Of a stretch of DNA of 56,025 nucleotides, positions 34,834-43,478 are shown piece after piece. The stretch's first letter is position 1. Every line of letters starts with the position of its first letter. The notes below the pieces were generated by a model. That model saw nothing but the letters and a program-made list of their open reading frames with translations. It was not told the origin of the DNA and ran no database searches. The position numbers and the translations under genes were made by a program. Location of the stretch: the NCBI RefSeq assembly GCF_900111355.1, contig NZ_FOHA01000003.1, positions 137,114 through 193,138 of the forward strand, in the 5' to 3' direction. The DNA comes from Isobaculum melis (lineage in GTDB: Bacteria; Bacillota; Bacilli; Lactobacillales; Carnobacteriaceae).

Positions 34834-36879
34834 ATGGATGAATCAATTTACAGTTCAGTCTCAATTTTAAAAGGCGTAGCGGGAAAACGATTAGAAGCAT
34901 TAAATCAATTAGGCATTTATACCGTTCTTGATTTACTTTCCTATTACCCCTTTCGCTATGAAGATTTACAAGTAAAAGATTTATCAGATATTACAGATCA
35001 AGAAAAAGTGACCCTAAAAGGGGTTGTGATAGCGGATCCAGTGATTAATAGCTTTGGGTATCGAAAAACCCGCCTCATTTTTAGAATCGCCATTGAGCAA
35101 GATGTGATTATGGTGACTTTTTTCAACCAACCCTATTTAAAAGGGCAAGTGAAAGCTGGCGAAGAAATCACGATTTATGGTAGATGGGATAGCAAACGAA
35201 GTAGCTTAGCTGGTATGAAAATTATTGGTAGTAAGACAGCTGAGCAAAAAGAATTTGAAGCTGTTTATAGTGTCAGTAAAAGTATCCAACAAAAAACCTT
35301 ATTTAATTTAGTGACCCAAGCATATGAATTATTTGCTGATCAAATACCTGAGATTATTCCTGTTTCATTAAAAGAAAAATACCGACTCATTTCCCATAAA
35401 GAAGCAGTTTATGCCATGCATTTCCCAACAGATGAAGAACAAAGCAAACAAGCAAGAAGACAGATTATCTTTGAAGAATTATTTACTTTTCAAATGAAAT
35501 TACAAGTCTTAAGAAGACAAGAAAAATCAGTCAAGCAAGGCATTGAAATTGCTTATCATGTAGCTCACTTAAGAACTTTTATTGCTTCTTTACCCTTTGA
35601 ATTAACTGCGGCTCAAAAAAGAGTGGTCAATGAAATTTGTGCCGATTTAAAAAGTCCTTATCATATGCAGCGTCTGCTTCAGGGGGATGTTGGAAGCGGT
35701 AAAACAATTGTTGCTGCTATTGCTTTATTTGCAACTGTGGATGCAGGCTTTCAAGGAGCCTTAATGGTACCAACTGAAATTTTAGCTGAGCAGCATATGG
35801 AAAGCCTAGATCAACTATTTGATCCCTTACAAGTCAAAGTGGCCTTACTAACAGGTTCGACTAAACCCAAGCTAAGAAAAGAAATACTTGAGCAACTTGC
35901 AAATGGTAGTTTAGATGTTGTAATAGGAACCCATGCTTTAATCCAAGAAGATGTTCAATTTAAACAACTAGGCTTAGTCATCACTGATGAACAGCATCGA
36001 TTTGGTGTCGAACAACGTAAAATATTAAGAAACAAAGGCAATAATCCAGATGTCTTATTTATGACTGCAACGCCAATTCCAAGAACCCTAGCGATTACAG
36101 TCTTTGGAGAAATGGATGTTTCGATTATTGATGAATTACCAGCAGGACGGATTCCAATTGAAACCACTTGGATTAGGCCGAAAATGTTTGAATCAACCTT
36201 AGAATTTATTGAATCAGAGCTAGTTAAGGGTGCACAAGCCTATGTGATTTGTCCTTTAATAGAAGAATCTGAGAGCTTAGATGTTAAAAATGCAGTGGAT
36301 ATCTATGAAAAATTAGCCACTTATTATGAAGGACGCTATCAAGTAGGTTTGCTTCATGGCAAAATGAAGGCAGCTGAAAAAGATACGATTATGCAACAAT
36401 TTAAAGAGAATCAAGTACAAGTATTAGTCTCGACAACCGTTATTGAAGTTGGTGTTAATGTACCCAATGCAACGACCATGGTCATCTATGATGCAGATCG
36501 TTTTGGTTTATCACAACTCCATCAATTACGTGGACGTGTTGGAAGGGGAAGCAAAAAATCTTATTGTATTTTAGTTGCCAATCCAAAAACCGAAATTGGT
36601 CAAGAACGAATGAAAATTATGACCGAAACAACAGATGGCTTTTTACTCAGTGAAAAAGATTTAGAATTAAGAGGATCAGGTGACTTATTTGGTCGAAAAC
36701 AATCAGGTGTGCCAGACTTTAAAGTTGCAGATATTGTGACAGATTTCGGTGCTTTAGAAGCAGCTAGAAATGAAGCACAGCAGCTAATTAAGCAGCCTGC
36801 TTTCTTTACAGATGCAACCTATCATGCTTTACGGATGGCAGTTGGTATTGAAGACACAGAAAAATTAAGTTTTGACTAA
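34834..36879 (+). CDS. recG: ATP-dependent DNA helicase RecG
   Basis: A 681-residue branch-migration helicase that regresses stalled forks and processes Holliday junctions. The N-terminal wedge/OB domain (about 1-150) precedes Walker A GDVGSGKT at 284-291, DEQH at 385-388, TATPIPRTL, and C-terminal motifs STTVIEVGVNVPNA and LHQLRGRVGRG. The recG-fapR-plsX order is that of Bacillus. No strong ribosome binding site precedes the ATG, which lies seven bases after sdaAA; translational coupling is likely. Confidence 0.96.
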   Translation: MDESIYSSVSILKGVAGKRLEALNQLGIYTVLDLLSYYPFRYEDLQVKDLSDITDQEKVTLKGVVIADPVINSFGYRKTRLIFRIAIEQDVIMVTFFNQPYLKGQVKAGEEITIYGRWDSKRSSLAGMKIIGSKTAEQKEFEAVYSVSKSIQQKTLFNLVTQAYELFADQIPEIIPVSLKEKYRLISHKEAVYAMHFPTDEEQSKQARRQIIFEELFTFQMKLQVLRRQEKSVKQGIEIAYHVAHLRTFIASLPFELTAAQKRVVNEICADLKSPYHMQRLLQGDVGSGKTIVAAIALFATVDAGFQGALMVPTEILAEQHMESLDQLFDPLQVKVALLTGSTKPKLRKEILEQLANGSLDVVIGTHALIQEDVQFKQLGLVITDEQHRFGVEQRKILRNKGNNPDVLFMTATPIPRTLAITVFGEMDVSIIDELPAGRIPIETTWIRPKMFESTLEFIESELVKGAQAYVICPLIEESESLDVKNAVDIYEKLATYYEGRYQVGLLHGKMKAAEKDTIMQQFKENQVQVLVSTTVIEVGVNVPNATTMVIYDADRFGLSQLHQLRGRVGRGSKKSYCILVANPKTEIGQERMKIMTETTDGFLLSEKDLELRGSGDLFGRKQSGVPDFKVADIVTDFGALEAARNEAQQLIKQPAFFTDATYHALRMAVGIEDTEKLSFD

Positions 36880-36910
36880 TAAATCATTGATTCAAAAGGA
36901 GAAAAATTCC

Positions 36911-37477
36911 ATGGCAAAGTTAAAAAGAGCAGAACGATTAGAAAAATTTAAAGAAGCTTTACAAGAAAACCCATTTTTAACAGATGATCAATTAGCACAA
37001 CTATTTCAAGTAAGTATACAAACGATTCGTTTGGATCGCAATATTTTAAATATTCCACAGCTTCGAGAACGAACCAAAGAAGTGGCTGAAAAAAGCTTCA
37101 ATGGAGAAATTAAAAGCTTAGAATCTGAGGAAGTGATTGGTCAATTATTAGATGTAGAAACTGGTGTTAGTGGAATTAGTCTATTTTTAATTGAACCAGA
37201 GCATGTCTTTAAGCGAAACTACATTGCCAGAGGACATTATTTATTTGCCCAAGCAAACTCACTAGCAATTGCGATTGTTGATGATGTATTAGCGCTGACT
37301 ACAGCAGCAAATGTATTTTTTGATAAACAAGTAAAATTAGGTGATAATGTCATTGCTAAAGCAAAGGTAACAGAAACAACGGATAAATATATTCAAGTTT
37401 CAGTTGAGAGCTTTGTTAATAGTGAGTTGGTTTTCCATGCAACATTTGAAATTTATCATAGAACAGATAAAAAATAG
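36911..37477 (+). CDS. fapR: FapR, malonyl-CoA-responsive lipid regulator
   Basis: A 188-residue repressor of fatty-acid and phospholipid synthesis genes that is released by malonyl-CoA. The N-terminal winged-helix region ([20 protein letters not shown], then [19 protein letters not shown]) precedes a hot-dog fold effector domain (about 70-185; [14 protein letters not shown], then [13 protein letters not shown]). I take ATG 36911, which has AAAGGAG upstream. FapR is usual in Bacillales; many Lactobacillales use FabT instead, so its presence is informative. It sits directly before its expected target plsX. Confidence 0.92.
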   Translation: MAKLKRAERLEKFKEALQENPFLTDDQLAQLFQVSIQTIRLDRNILNIPQLRERTKEVAEKSFNGEIKSLESEEVIGQLLDVETGVSGISLFLIEPEHVFKRNYIARGHYLFAQANSLAIAIVDDVLALTTAANVFFDKQVKLGDNVIAKAKVTETTDKYIQVSVESFVNSELVFHATFEIYHRTDKK

Positions 37478-37488
37478 GAGTGAATCAG

Positions 37489-38487
37489 ATGAAAATAGCA
37501 GTAGATGCAATGGGTGGAGATTATGCACCACAAGCAATTGTTGAAGGAGTGATGATGGCAGCAACGGAATTTCCAGACCTTTCTTTTCAATTATATGGCA
37601 AAGAGTCAGCCATTCGTGAGTATTTAACAACCGAAAAAAATATCACAATTATTCATACAGATGAAAAAATAAATAGTGATGACGATCCTGTTCGTGCGAT
37701 TCGCAGAAAAAAAGAAGCTTCAATGGTTTTAGGTGCCCAAGCAGTTAAAAATGGGGAAGCAGATGCCTTGTTTTCAGCTGGAAATACAGGCGCTCTATTA
37801 ACCGCTGGCTTATTAATTGTTGGTCGTATCAAGGGAATTGATCGCCCTGGTTTAATGCCAACCTTGCCTGTTTTAAATTCAGATAAAGGCTTTAACTTAA
37901 TGGATGTTGGCGCAAATGCCGATACAAAACCTGAAAATATCCATCAGTATGCGATTCTTGCCTCTTATTATGCAAAATATGTCAGAGGTATTGAAAACCC
38001 AACAGTAGGTTTGCTTAATAACGGAACAGAAGCTGGTAAAGGGAATGATTTAACTAAAAAAGCTTATGAATTACTTACTAATGATAAAAGCATTCACTTT
38101 ATTGGAAATGTTGAAGCAAGAGAATTATTAAATGGTGTAGCAGATGTGGTGGTAACAGATGGTTTCACTGGAAATGCTGTTCTAAAAACAATTGAAGGAA
38201 CAGGAATGTCCATGATGAAGCTGATTAAATCTGCGATTAGTGATAATGGGGCTAAAGGGAAGCTAGGCGGCTTGCTGTTAAAAGATGGTCTTTATGCAAT
38301 TAAAGATAAATTGGATTATTCAAAGCATGGTGGGGCTGCATTAATTGGTTTGAAAGCACCAGTAGTGAAAACCCATGGTTCAACAGGAAAAGAATCTGTT
38401 TACTATACAATCAAGCAAATTAGAGAAATGCTCCAAACGAATGTGATTGGTGACTTAGTTGACTATTTTGAAAATCAAGCAAAATAA
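37489..38487 (+). CDS. plsX: Phosphate acyltransferase PlsX
   Basis: A 332-residue enzyme that makes acyl-phosphate from acyl-ACP for phospholipid synthesis. Features are [19 protein letters not shown] at the N-terminus, then [35 protein letters not shown] and [17 protein letters not shown]. The start is ATG 37489 with AGGAG at 37476-37480; GTG 37480 would overlap that site. It links to FakA, which supplies acyl-phosphate from exogenous fatty acids. In Bacillus fabD follows immediately; here 450 bases with a hairpin and repeat copy 2 intervene. Confidence 0.95.
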   Translation: MKIAVDAMGGDYAPQAIVEGVMMAATEFPDLSFQLYGKESAIREYLTTEKNITIIHTDEKINSDDDPVRAIRRKKEASMVLGAQAVKNGEADALFSAGNTGALLTAGLLIVGRIKGIDRPGLMPTLPVLNSDKGFNLMDVGANADTKPENIHQYAILASYYAKYVRGIENPTVGLLNNGTEAGKGNDLTKKAYELLTNDKSIHFIGNVEARELLNGVADVVVTDGFTGNAVLKTIEGTGMSMMKLIKSAISDNGAKGKLGGLLLKDGLYAIKDKLDYSKHGGAALIGLKAPVVKTHGSTGKESVYYTIKQIREMLQTNVIGDLVDYFENQAK

Positions 38488-38508
38488 TCGGTTAAATAAA
38501 AATAAATT

Positions 38509-38546
38509 GTGGTTGTGACAAAACTCAAAAGTTTTATCACAACCAC
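38509..38546. repeat. Long inverted repeat after plsX
   Basis: GTGGTTGTGACAAAACT pairs with AGTTTTATCACAACCAC with one C-A mismatch and a short A-rich loop. No T-tract follows; GTAAATTGC of repeat copy 2 begins at once. Structure and position mirror the palindrome at 27850-27889, although the sequence differs. Confidence 0.88.
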
Positions 38547-38547
38547 G

Positions 38548-38849
38548 TAAATTGCTTCCATAAACGGTGGCCAAAAGTCAGGCTCTTCGGAAATTGCCAA
38601 GAATCACTGTGAACGTAAGTGAATAGATGATGATTGGTACCTACTACGCTGCGCTTCGATCACAACAAATTCTACGCATGAAACATGCTAGATTTGAAGG
38701 ATTTGGTTCACAAAACATCTAATAAGGAACAAAGTCGAACTTTGTTCGATTTGTATCATGTTTCTAAGGATTAAAAATCCTAAGAAGCATGACAATTGTT
38801 CGTCTTTTGCTCCAATTTCTCAAGCCTTAACGCCTTTTGTCTCAGCCTC
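38548..38849 (+). repeat. Intergenic structured repeat, copy 2
   Basis: About 300 bases aligning with 27889-28212 in the same orientation, very similar in the first 110 bases and again from about 38730. Predicted stems are 38604-38622, 38735-38749 and 38754-38794. Relative to copy 1 it has an extra internal segment (about 38668-38728) containing GCATG-AAA-CATGC, and it lacks the extra segment that copy 1 has near its 3' end. It lies between plsX and the fabD promoter and contains no reading frame of note. Confidence 0.85.
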
Positions 38850-38864
38850 AATTTTATTTTTAAC

Positions 38865-38893
38865 TTGAAATTAGTAGTAGATAGTATTAAAAT
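38865..38893 (+). promoter_or_regulatory. fabD-fabG promoter
   Basis: TTGAAA (38865-38870), a 17-base spacer and TAAAAT (38888-38893), 16 bases after repeat copy 2. Confidence 0.7.
38871..38890 (+). promoter_or_regulatory. 20-base dyad in fabD promoter (candidate FapR operator)
   Basis: TTAGTAG-N6-GTATTAA fills the promoter spacer and overlaps the -10, an ideal place for a repressor. It has the same architecture as 33907-33926. A 17-base reading, GTAGTA-N5-TATTAA (38874-38890), fits the FapR consensus TTAGTA-N5-TACTAA, as I recall it, at 10 of 12 positions. Confidence 0.5.
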
Positions 38894-38937
38894 GATAAAA
38901 GACATGATATTGAATAGGAATAATGAAAGGAAGAGCC

Positions 38938-39885
38938 ATGAGAAAAATTGCATTTATTTATCCAGGGCAAGGTTCACAAGTAGTTGGAATGGCAGATTTT
39001 GTCAAGGAAGACCCAACAAGTGAGCAACAATTAAATACCTTACAAAGCCAGTTAGATTTTGATTTAATCAAAACAATGCATGAAGGACCAAGCGAACAAT
39101 TAACCGCTTCAGAAATGGCACAGCCAGCTCTTGTGGCGACGAGTAGCCTATTAACTGACTATCTTGCAAGACACGACTTACAAGCTGATTATGTCGCAGG
39201 ACATTCATTAGGTGAGTATAGCGCTTTAGTTGCCAGTGGCATGCTTCCTTTATCTGTTGCAGTTCCTTTAGTGAGACAAAGAGGGAAATTAATGAATGCA
39301 GCAATGAAGGATGTATCCGGTGGTATGAGTGCAGTATTGGGCTTGACACAAGAGGTAATTGATCAAACCTTAGCTAAGATTAACGCTGATTATGAAGAAC
39401 CTGTGTTATTTGCTGCAAATGTGAATGCACCAGGTCAAATTGTCATATCTGGGCAAAAAGAAGCATTAGCGTCTCACATTGATACGTTAAAAGAAGCCGG
39501 AGCGAAACGTGTCTTACCACTAAAAGTTAGTGGGGCCTTTCATTCAGGATATATGCAACCAGCTGCAATGGAGTTGAACCTTTTATTAGCTAAATTAGCT
39601 TTTAAAGCACCTAATATGACATTTATTAATAATGTAGATGCACAAACATTAAATGATCCAAATGAGATTGTGAATAAATTGACCTTACAATTAACCTCTC
39701 CTGTTTTATGGACACAAACGATTGAAGCGATGCTTGCTGCAGGTGTCACTGATTTTATTGAAATCGGACCGGGCAAAGTTTTAACAGGTTTAATGAAAAA
39801 AATTAAGCGCGAAGCAATAACACATAACGTCTGTGACATTGAAACAGCTAATGAAGTTTTAACAACATTAAAAGAAGAGGTGTGA
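38938..39885 (+). CDS. fabD: Malonyl-CoA:ACP transacylase
   Basis: A 315-residue enzyme that loads malonyl groups onto acyl carrier protein. The N-terminal YPGQGSQ, the nucleophile S90 in GHSLGEYSALVASG, the arginine in VRQRGKLM and H202 in SGAFHSGYM mark the family's catalytic residues. I choose ATG 38938 with AAAGGAAG upstream; the family normally begins close to KIAFIYPGQG. It has its own promoter and a candidate FapR operator. Confidence 0.95.
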   Translation: MRKIAFIYPGQGSQVVGMADFVKEDPTSEQQLNTLQSQLDFDLIKTMHEGPSEQLTASEMAQPALVATSSLLTDYLARHDLQADYVAGHSLGEYSALVASGMLPLSVAVPLVRQRGKLMNAAMKDVSGGMSAVLGLTQEVIDQTLAKINADYEEPVLFAANVNAPGQIVISGQKEALASHIDTLKEAGAKRVLPLKVSGAFHSGYMQPAAMELNLLLAKLAFKAPNMTFINNVDAQTLNDPNEIVNKLTLQLTSPVLWTQTIEAMLAAGVTDFIEIGPGKVLTGLMKKIKREAITHNVCDIETANEVLTTLKEEV

Positions 39886-39890
39886 ATCTG

Positions 39891-40634
39891 ATGACTGAAA
39901 AAATAAGTGTCTTGGTTACTGGTGCCTCAGGTGGTATCGGCCAAGCAATTGCGTTACAATACGCTAATCCTGCTTATCTTGTGGCAGTTCATTATAGTGG
40001 TAGTAAAGCTAAGGCTGAAGCGACTTTAACTGCTATAGAAGCAAAAGGAGGTAGTGGATACCTTGTTCAAGGTGACATTAGCCAAGAGATAGATGTTGAG
40101 CGTATTTTTAGCGAAGTAAAAGAACAAGCTGGTAAAGTAGATATTTTGATTAATAATGCGGGAATGACAAAAGACGGTTTAATGATGCGCATGAAAGAAG
40201 CAGATTTTGATCAGATTATTGCTGTCAATTTAAAAGGAACCTTTTTGATGATGAAGGCTGCGTCTAAATTAATGATGCGCGCAAAAACTGGTTCTATCGT
40301 AAATATTTCCAGTGTTGTAGGAAGTATTGGCAATCCAGGGCAAATCAATTATGTCGCAAGTAAAGCAGCAATTGAAGGGATGACAAAGACCGCAGCAAAA
40401 GAATTAGCGAGTCGAGGCATTCGAGTAAATGCTGTTGCGCCAGGATTTATTGAGACAGATATGACTGAAAACTTATCTGATCAGGTAAAAGAGCTGATGC
40501 TACAAAATATTCCATTAGCACATTATGGTACACCAGAAGATGTAGCTGCTGTTGTTTATTTCTTAACGCGTCCAGAAGCGAAATATCTGACTGGACAAAC
40601 CCTCCACGTAGACGGTGGATTAACGATGTTTTAA
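39891..40634 (+). CDS. fabG: 3-oxoacyl-ACP reductase
   Basis: A 247-residue SDR that reduces 3-oxoacyl-ACP with NADPH in the elongation cycle. The cofactor loop TGASGGIG lies at 10-17, NNAG follows, and the catalytic Y154/K158 sit in NYVASKAA. The HYSGSK segment after beta-2 fits NADPH use. The start is ATG 39891 with GAGG at 39877-39880, six bases after fabD. Location in fabD-fabG-acpP distinguishes it from the catabolic-type SDR at 6604. Confidence 0.94.
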   Translation: MTEKISVLVTGASGGIGQAIALQYANPAYLVAVHYSGSKAKAEATLTAIEAKGGSGYLVQGDISQEIDVERIFSEVKEQAGKVDILINNAGMTKDGLMMRMKEADFDQIIAVNLKGTFLMMKAASKLMMRAKTGSIVNISSVVGSIGNPGQINYVASKAAIEGMTKTAAKELASRGIRVNAVAPGFIETDMTENLSDQVKELMLQNIPLAHYGTPEDVAAVVYFLTRPEAKYLTGQTLHVDGGLTMF

Positions 40635-40685
40635 CATTTTCTTAACAGAAAATTTAAAAAAACTGGAGAACTTGTCTTTTTTAAC

Positions 40686-40714
40686 TAGACAAAAAGAACT
40701 TCTCTAAGTAAAAT
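40686..40714 (+). promoter_or_regulatory. acpP promoter
   Basis: TAGACA (40686-40691), a 17-base spacer and TAAAAT (40709-40714). TTGTCT and AGACAA form an inverted repeat around the -35. Confidence 0.6.
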
Positions 40715-40736
40715 ATAAAGAGATGTGTGTGCAATA

Positions 40737-40762
40737 ATTTAATAAAGATATCTTTATTAAAT
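40737..40762. repeat. Perfect 26-base palindrome in acpP leader
   Basis: ATTTAATAAAGAT (40737-40749) is followed directly by its exact reverse complement (40750-40762). It lies between the inferred transcription start and the ribosome binding site GGAGGTG at 40777-40783. It could be a protein operator or a 5' mRNA-stabilising hairpin. Confidence 0.8.
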
Positions 40763-40789
40763 GACATGCAATTGGTGGAGGTGAAAAAA

Positions 40790-41032
40790 ATGGCTCAAAG
40801 TGAAGTATTTGAAAAAGTAGCAAAATTAATCGTTGAACGTTTTGGTGTTGATGAGGATAAGGTAACTCCTGAATTAACATTTAAAGAAGATTTAGGTGCT
40901 GACTCACTTGATATTGTTGAATTAGTCATGGAACTTGAAGATGAATTTGGAACTGAAATTTCTGATGAAGATGCAGAACAAATCGTAACGGTTGGTGACG
41001 CAGCGAAGTACATCGAATCTCACGTAGAATAA
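40790..41032 (+). CDS. acpP: Acyl carrier protein
   Basis: An 80-residue acidic acyl carrier protein. The 4'-phosphopantetheine attachment serine is S39 in [19 protein letters not shown] choose ATG 40790 because GGAGGTG at 40777-40783 precedes it; the upstream open frame runs through the palindrome. It has a promoter separate from fabD-fabG, which suits its need for high expression. A strong terminator follows. Confidence 0.96.
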   Translation: MAQSEVFEKVAKLIVERFGVDEDKVTPELTFKEDLGADSLDIVELVMELEDEFGTEISDEDAEQIVTVGDAAKYIESHVE

Positions 41033-41044
41033 TGTTGACATAAT

Positions 41045-41086
41045 AAAATAGCAGGAATAAGTACAAAACTTATCCCTGCTATTTTT
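41045..41086 (+). terminator. Terminator after acpP
   Basis: AAAATAGCAGG and CCTGCTATTTT, with inner ATAAGT/ACTTAT, form a strong stem followed by a T-rich end. Confidence 0.9.
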
Positions 41087-41097
41087 GTATATTTTAC

Positions 41098-41112
41098 AAT
41101 TGTCAGAATCTT
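41098..41112 (+). promoter_or_regulatory. Possible CodY box upstream of opp operon
   Basis: AATTGTCAGAATCTT matches 12 of 15 positions of the CodY box AATTTTCWGAAAATT and lies 36 bases upstream of the first opp promoter. Confidence 0.35.
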
Positions 41113-41147
41113 TTTGATATGAATTGTTAAGAAATGCTAAAAATGTG

Positions 41148-41176
41148 TTGCAATGTTCAGCATAACTTTATATAAT
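41148..41176 (+). promoter_or_regulatory. opp operon promoter P1
   Basis: TTGCAA (41148-41153), a 17-base spacer and a perfect TATAAT (41171-41176). It implies a leader of about 340 bases before oppD; no gene is seen in that leader. Confidence 0.65.
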
Positions 41177-41276
41177 TAAGTAAATTTAATCATATTCTCA
41201 TAATAGTATCACTTAAGTCAGAACGTTTCTAATGAAAAGAAAGAGTTTTGTTTGTGAATGATTAAAGGCTTCTACT

Positions 41277-41305
41277 TTGCTTTTCTATAAAAGTTAAAAT
41301 AGAAT
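41277..41305 (+). promoter_or_regulatory. opp operon promoter P2
   Basis: TTGCTT (41277-41282), a 17-base spacer and TAGAAT (41300-41305), downstream of P1. A weak CodY-like match (11 of 15) lies at 41388-41402. Confidence 0.5.
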
Positions 41306-41523
41306 GATAAATGTAAGAGTGTTTGAAGTGACCTGTTTGAATCAGTAAAACCAATCGACAACAATTGGATGGCACATCATTAGAAGAAATTTTCTTTTAC
41401 TTTTTGAACGTTTTCATGAAGTAATGGGAATTCTTTGTTTTTTTGCAATTTATTTTTGTCTATTTATAAAAAAATGATGACTGAACAGACGACACTTCAA
41501 AAATCAACAAAGGAGGCATTTGT

Positions 41524-42525
41524 GTGGAAAATGAAAATCAATTACTAGACATCAATCATCTTCATACTGGATTTAGAATCAAAGATGATTTTTATGATGC
41601 AGTTGATGATGTATCTATTAGTTTAGAAAAGAATGAAATCTTAGCAATTGTGGGTGAATCTGGTTGTGGGAAAAGTACATTAGCTACAACAATTATGGGC
41701 TTGCATGACCCAAACAAAACGAAAGTTGCAGGAGAGGTCATCTATCAAGACCTAAACTTAGTAGACTTGAATGAAGAGTTATACAATAAAATTAGAGGCA
41801 ATGATATTGGGATGATTTTCCAAGATCCATTATCAGCATTAAATCCTTTAATGCGCATTCAAGATCAAATAGCAGAATCTTTAATTTTCCATACAAAATT
41901 AAGTAAAGAAAAAAGATATGAGCGCGTACTTGAATTGTTAGAGCAAGTTGGGATTCCAAATCCACCTCGTGTAGCAAAACAATATCCACATGAACTATCT
42001 GGTGGAATGCGTCAGCGTGTGATGATTGCCATTGCTTTATCATGTAAACCACCAATCATTATTGCGGATGAACCAACAACCGCACTTGATGTAACAATTC
42101 AAGCACAAATTTTAGATTTATTAAAAGAATTACAAGAAGAAAATGGAACAGGGATTATTTTAATTACCCATGACCTTGGTGTCGTAGCTGAAATGGCAGA
42201 CCGTGTTGCTGTGATGTATGCAGGTCAAGTTGTTGAAGAAGCTGAAGTTGGTGAATTATTCAATAATCCAAAACATCCATATACACGTTCACTATTAAAC
42301 TCAATTCCGCAAATGGATTCAGAAAATGATGAGCTACATGTGATTGATGGTGTGGTACCTTCTCTTGTAAAATTACCAAGAAAAGGTTGTCGCTTTGCTG
42401 CACGTATTCCATGGATTGCTGCAGAAGAGCATGAAGAAAATCCAGTAATGCATGAAGTTGCACCAAATCATTTTGTTAGATGTACATGCTATAAGAATTT
42501 CCATTTTGAAGAAGGGGGCGAATAA
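41524..42525 (+). CDS. oppD: Oligopeptide ABC transporter ATPase OppD
   Basis: A 333-residue ATP-binding subunit of a dipeptide/oligopeptide importer. Walker A GESGCGKST, the signature LSGGMRQR, Walker B PPIIIADEPTTALD and the switch histidine in LITHDLG are present. The C-terminal peptide-transporter extension begins GCRF; the second cysteine of the CRFxxRCP motif is isoleucine here (RIPWI), and a CTCYK pair lies near the end. The start is GTG 41524 with AAAGGAGG upstream. It is first in oppD-F-B-C-A, the Lactococcus-type order. Confidence 0.94.
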   Translation: MENENQLLDINHLHTGFRIKDDFYDAVDDVSISLEKNEILAIVGESGCGKSTLATTIMGLHDPNKTKVAGEVIYQDLNLVDLNEELYNKIRGNDIGMIFQDPLSALNPLMRIQDQIAESLIFHTKLSKEKRYERVLELLEQVGIPNPPRVAKQYPHELSGGMRQRVMIAIALSCKPPIIIADEPTTALDVTIQAQILDLLKELQEENGTGIILITHDLGVVAEMADRVAVMYAGQVVEEAEVGELFNNPKHPYTRSLLNSIPQMDSENDELHVIDGVVPSLVKLPRKGCRFAARIPWIAAEEHEENPVMHEVAPNHFVRCTCYKNFHFEEGGE

Positions 42526-42527
42526 AT

Positions 42528-43475
42528 ATGAGCTTTTTAGAAATTGAAGATTTAAAAGTTCATTATCCAATTCGTGGTGGCTTCTTTAATACAGTAGTGG
42601 ATCATGTTTATGCTTTAGATGGTATCAATATGTCTATTGAAAGAGGAAAAACTTATGGATTGGTTGGTGAATCAGGTTCTGGTAAATCAACAACAGGTAA
42701 AGCCATTATGGGACTTGAAAAAATTACCGATGGTAGAATTATCTATGAAGGAAAAGATGTTTCAAAACAAATTCGTGGAAAAAATTCTACTTATAATCGT
42801 GATGTCCAAATGATTTTCCAAGATGCGACTTCAAGTTTAAATCCAAAGAAACGTGTACGCGATATTATCGCTGAACCCATTCGTAACTTTGAACGTTTAA
42901 CAGAAGGCGAAGAAAAGAAACGTATCTTAGAGCTATTAGATATTGTTGGTATGCCTGAGGATGCAATGTATAAATACCCTCATGAATTCTCTGGTGGTCA
43001 AAAACAACGTTTAGGGGTTGCTCGTGCTGTTGCATGCCGTCCTAAATTGATTGTTGCTGATGAACCTGTATCTGCGCTTGATTTATCAGTACAAGCACAA
43101 GTATTAAACTTTATGAAAGATATTCAAGAAGAATATGGTTTAAGCTATTTATTTATTTCTCATGATTTAGGTGTGGTAAAACACATGTGTGATCATATCT
43201 CGATTATGTATCGTGGTCGTTTAGTGGAAAGTGGAACAAGAGAAGATATCTATAAAGATCCACAGCATATTTACACCAAACGTTTAATTGCTGCGATTCC
43301 AGAGATTGATACTGAAAATAGAGAAGTGCATAAAGCTAATCGCCGTAGAGTTGAAGAAGAATATCGCCAAAATGAGAAGCAATATTATGATGAAAACGGG
43401 AAAGTTTATGATTTAAAATCTCTCACTGATACACATAAAGTTGCACTTAAAAATATTGAAGTGGGAGGGAATTAA
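42528..43475 (+). CDS. oppF: Oligopeptide ABC transporter ATPase OppF
   Basis: A 315-residue second ATPase of the peptide importer, forming a heterodimer with OppD. Walker A GESGSGKST, the signature FSGGQKQR, Walker B LIVADEPVSALDLSVQ and the LFISHDLGVV switch are clear. The C-terminal tail is charged (RRRVEEEYRQNEKQYYDENG). The ribosome binding site GAAGGGGG overlaps the end of oppD, and the gene starts two bases after its stop. Confidence 0.94.
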   Translation: MSFLEIEDLKVHYPIRGGFFNTVVDHVYALDGINMSIERGKTYGLVGESGSGKSTTGKAIMGLEKITDGRIIYEGKDVSKQIRGKNSTYNRDVQMIFQDATSSLNPKKRVRDIIAEPIRNFERLTEGEEKKRILELLDIVGMPEDAMYKYPHEFSGGQKQRLGVARAVACRPKLIVADEPVSALDLSVQAQVLNFMKDIQEEYGLSYLFISHDLGVVKHMCDHISIMYRGRLVESGTREDIYKDPQHIYTKRLIAAIPEIDTENREVHKANRRRVEEEYRQNEKQYYDENGKVYDLKSLTDTHKVALKNIEVGGN

Positions 43476-43478
43476 ATT

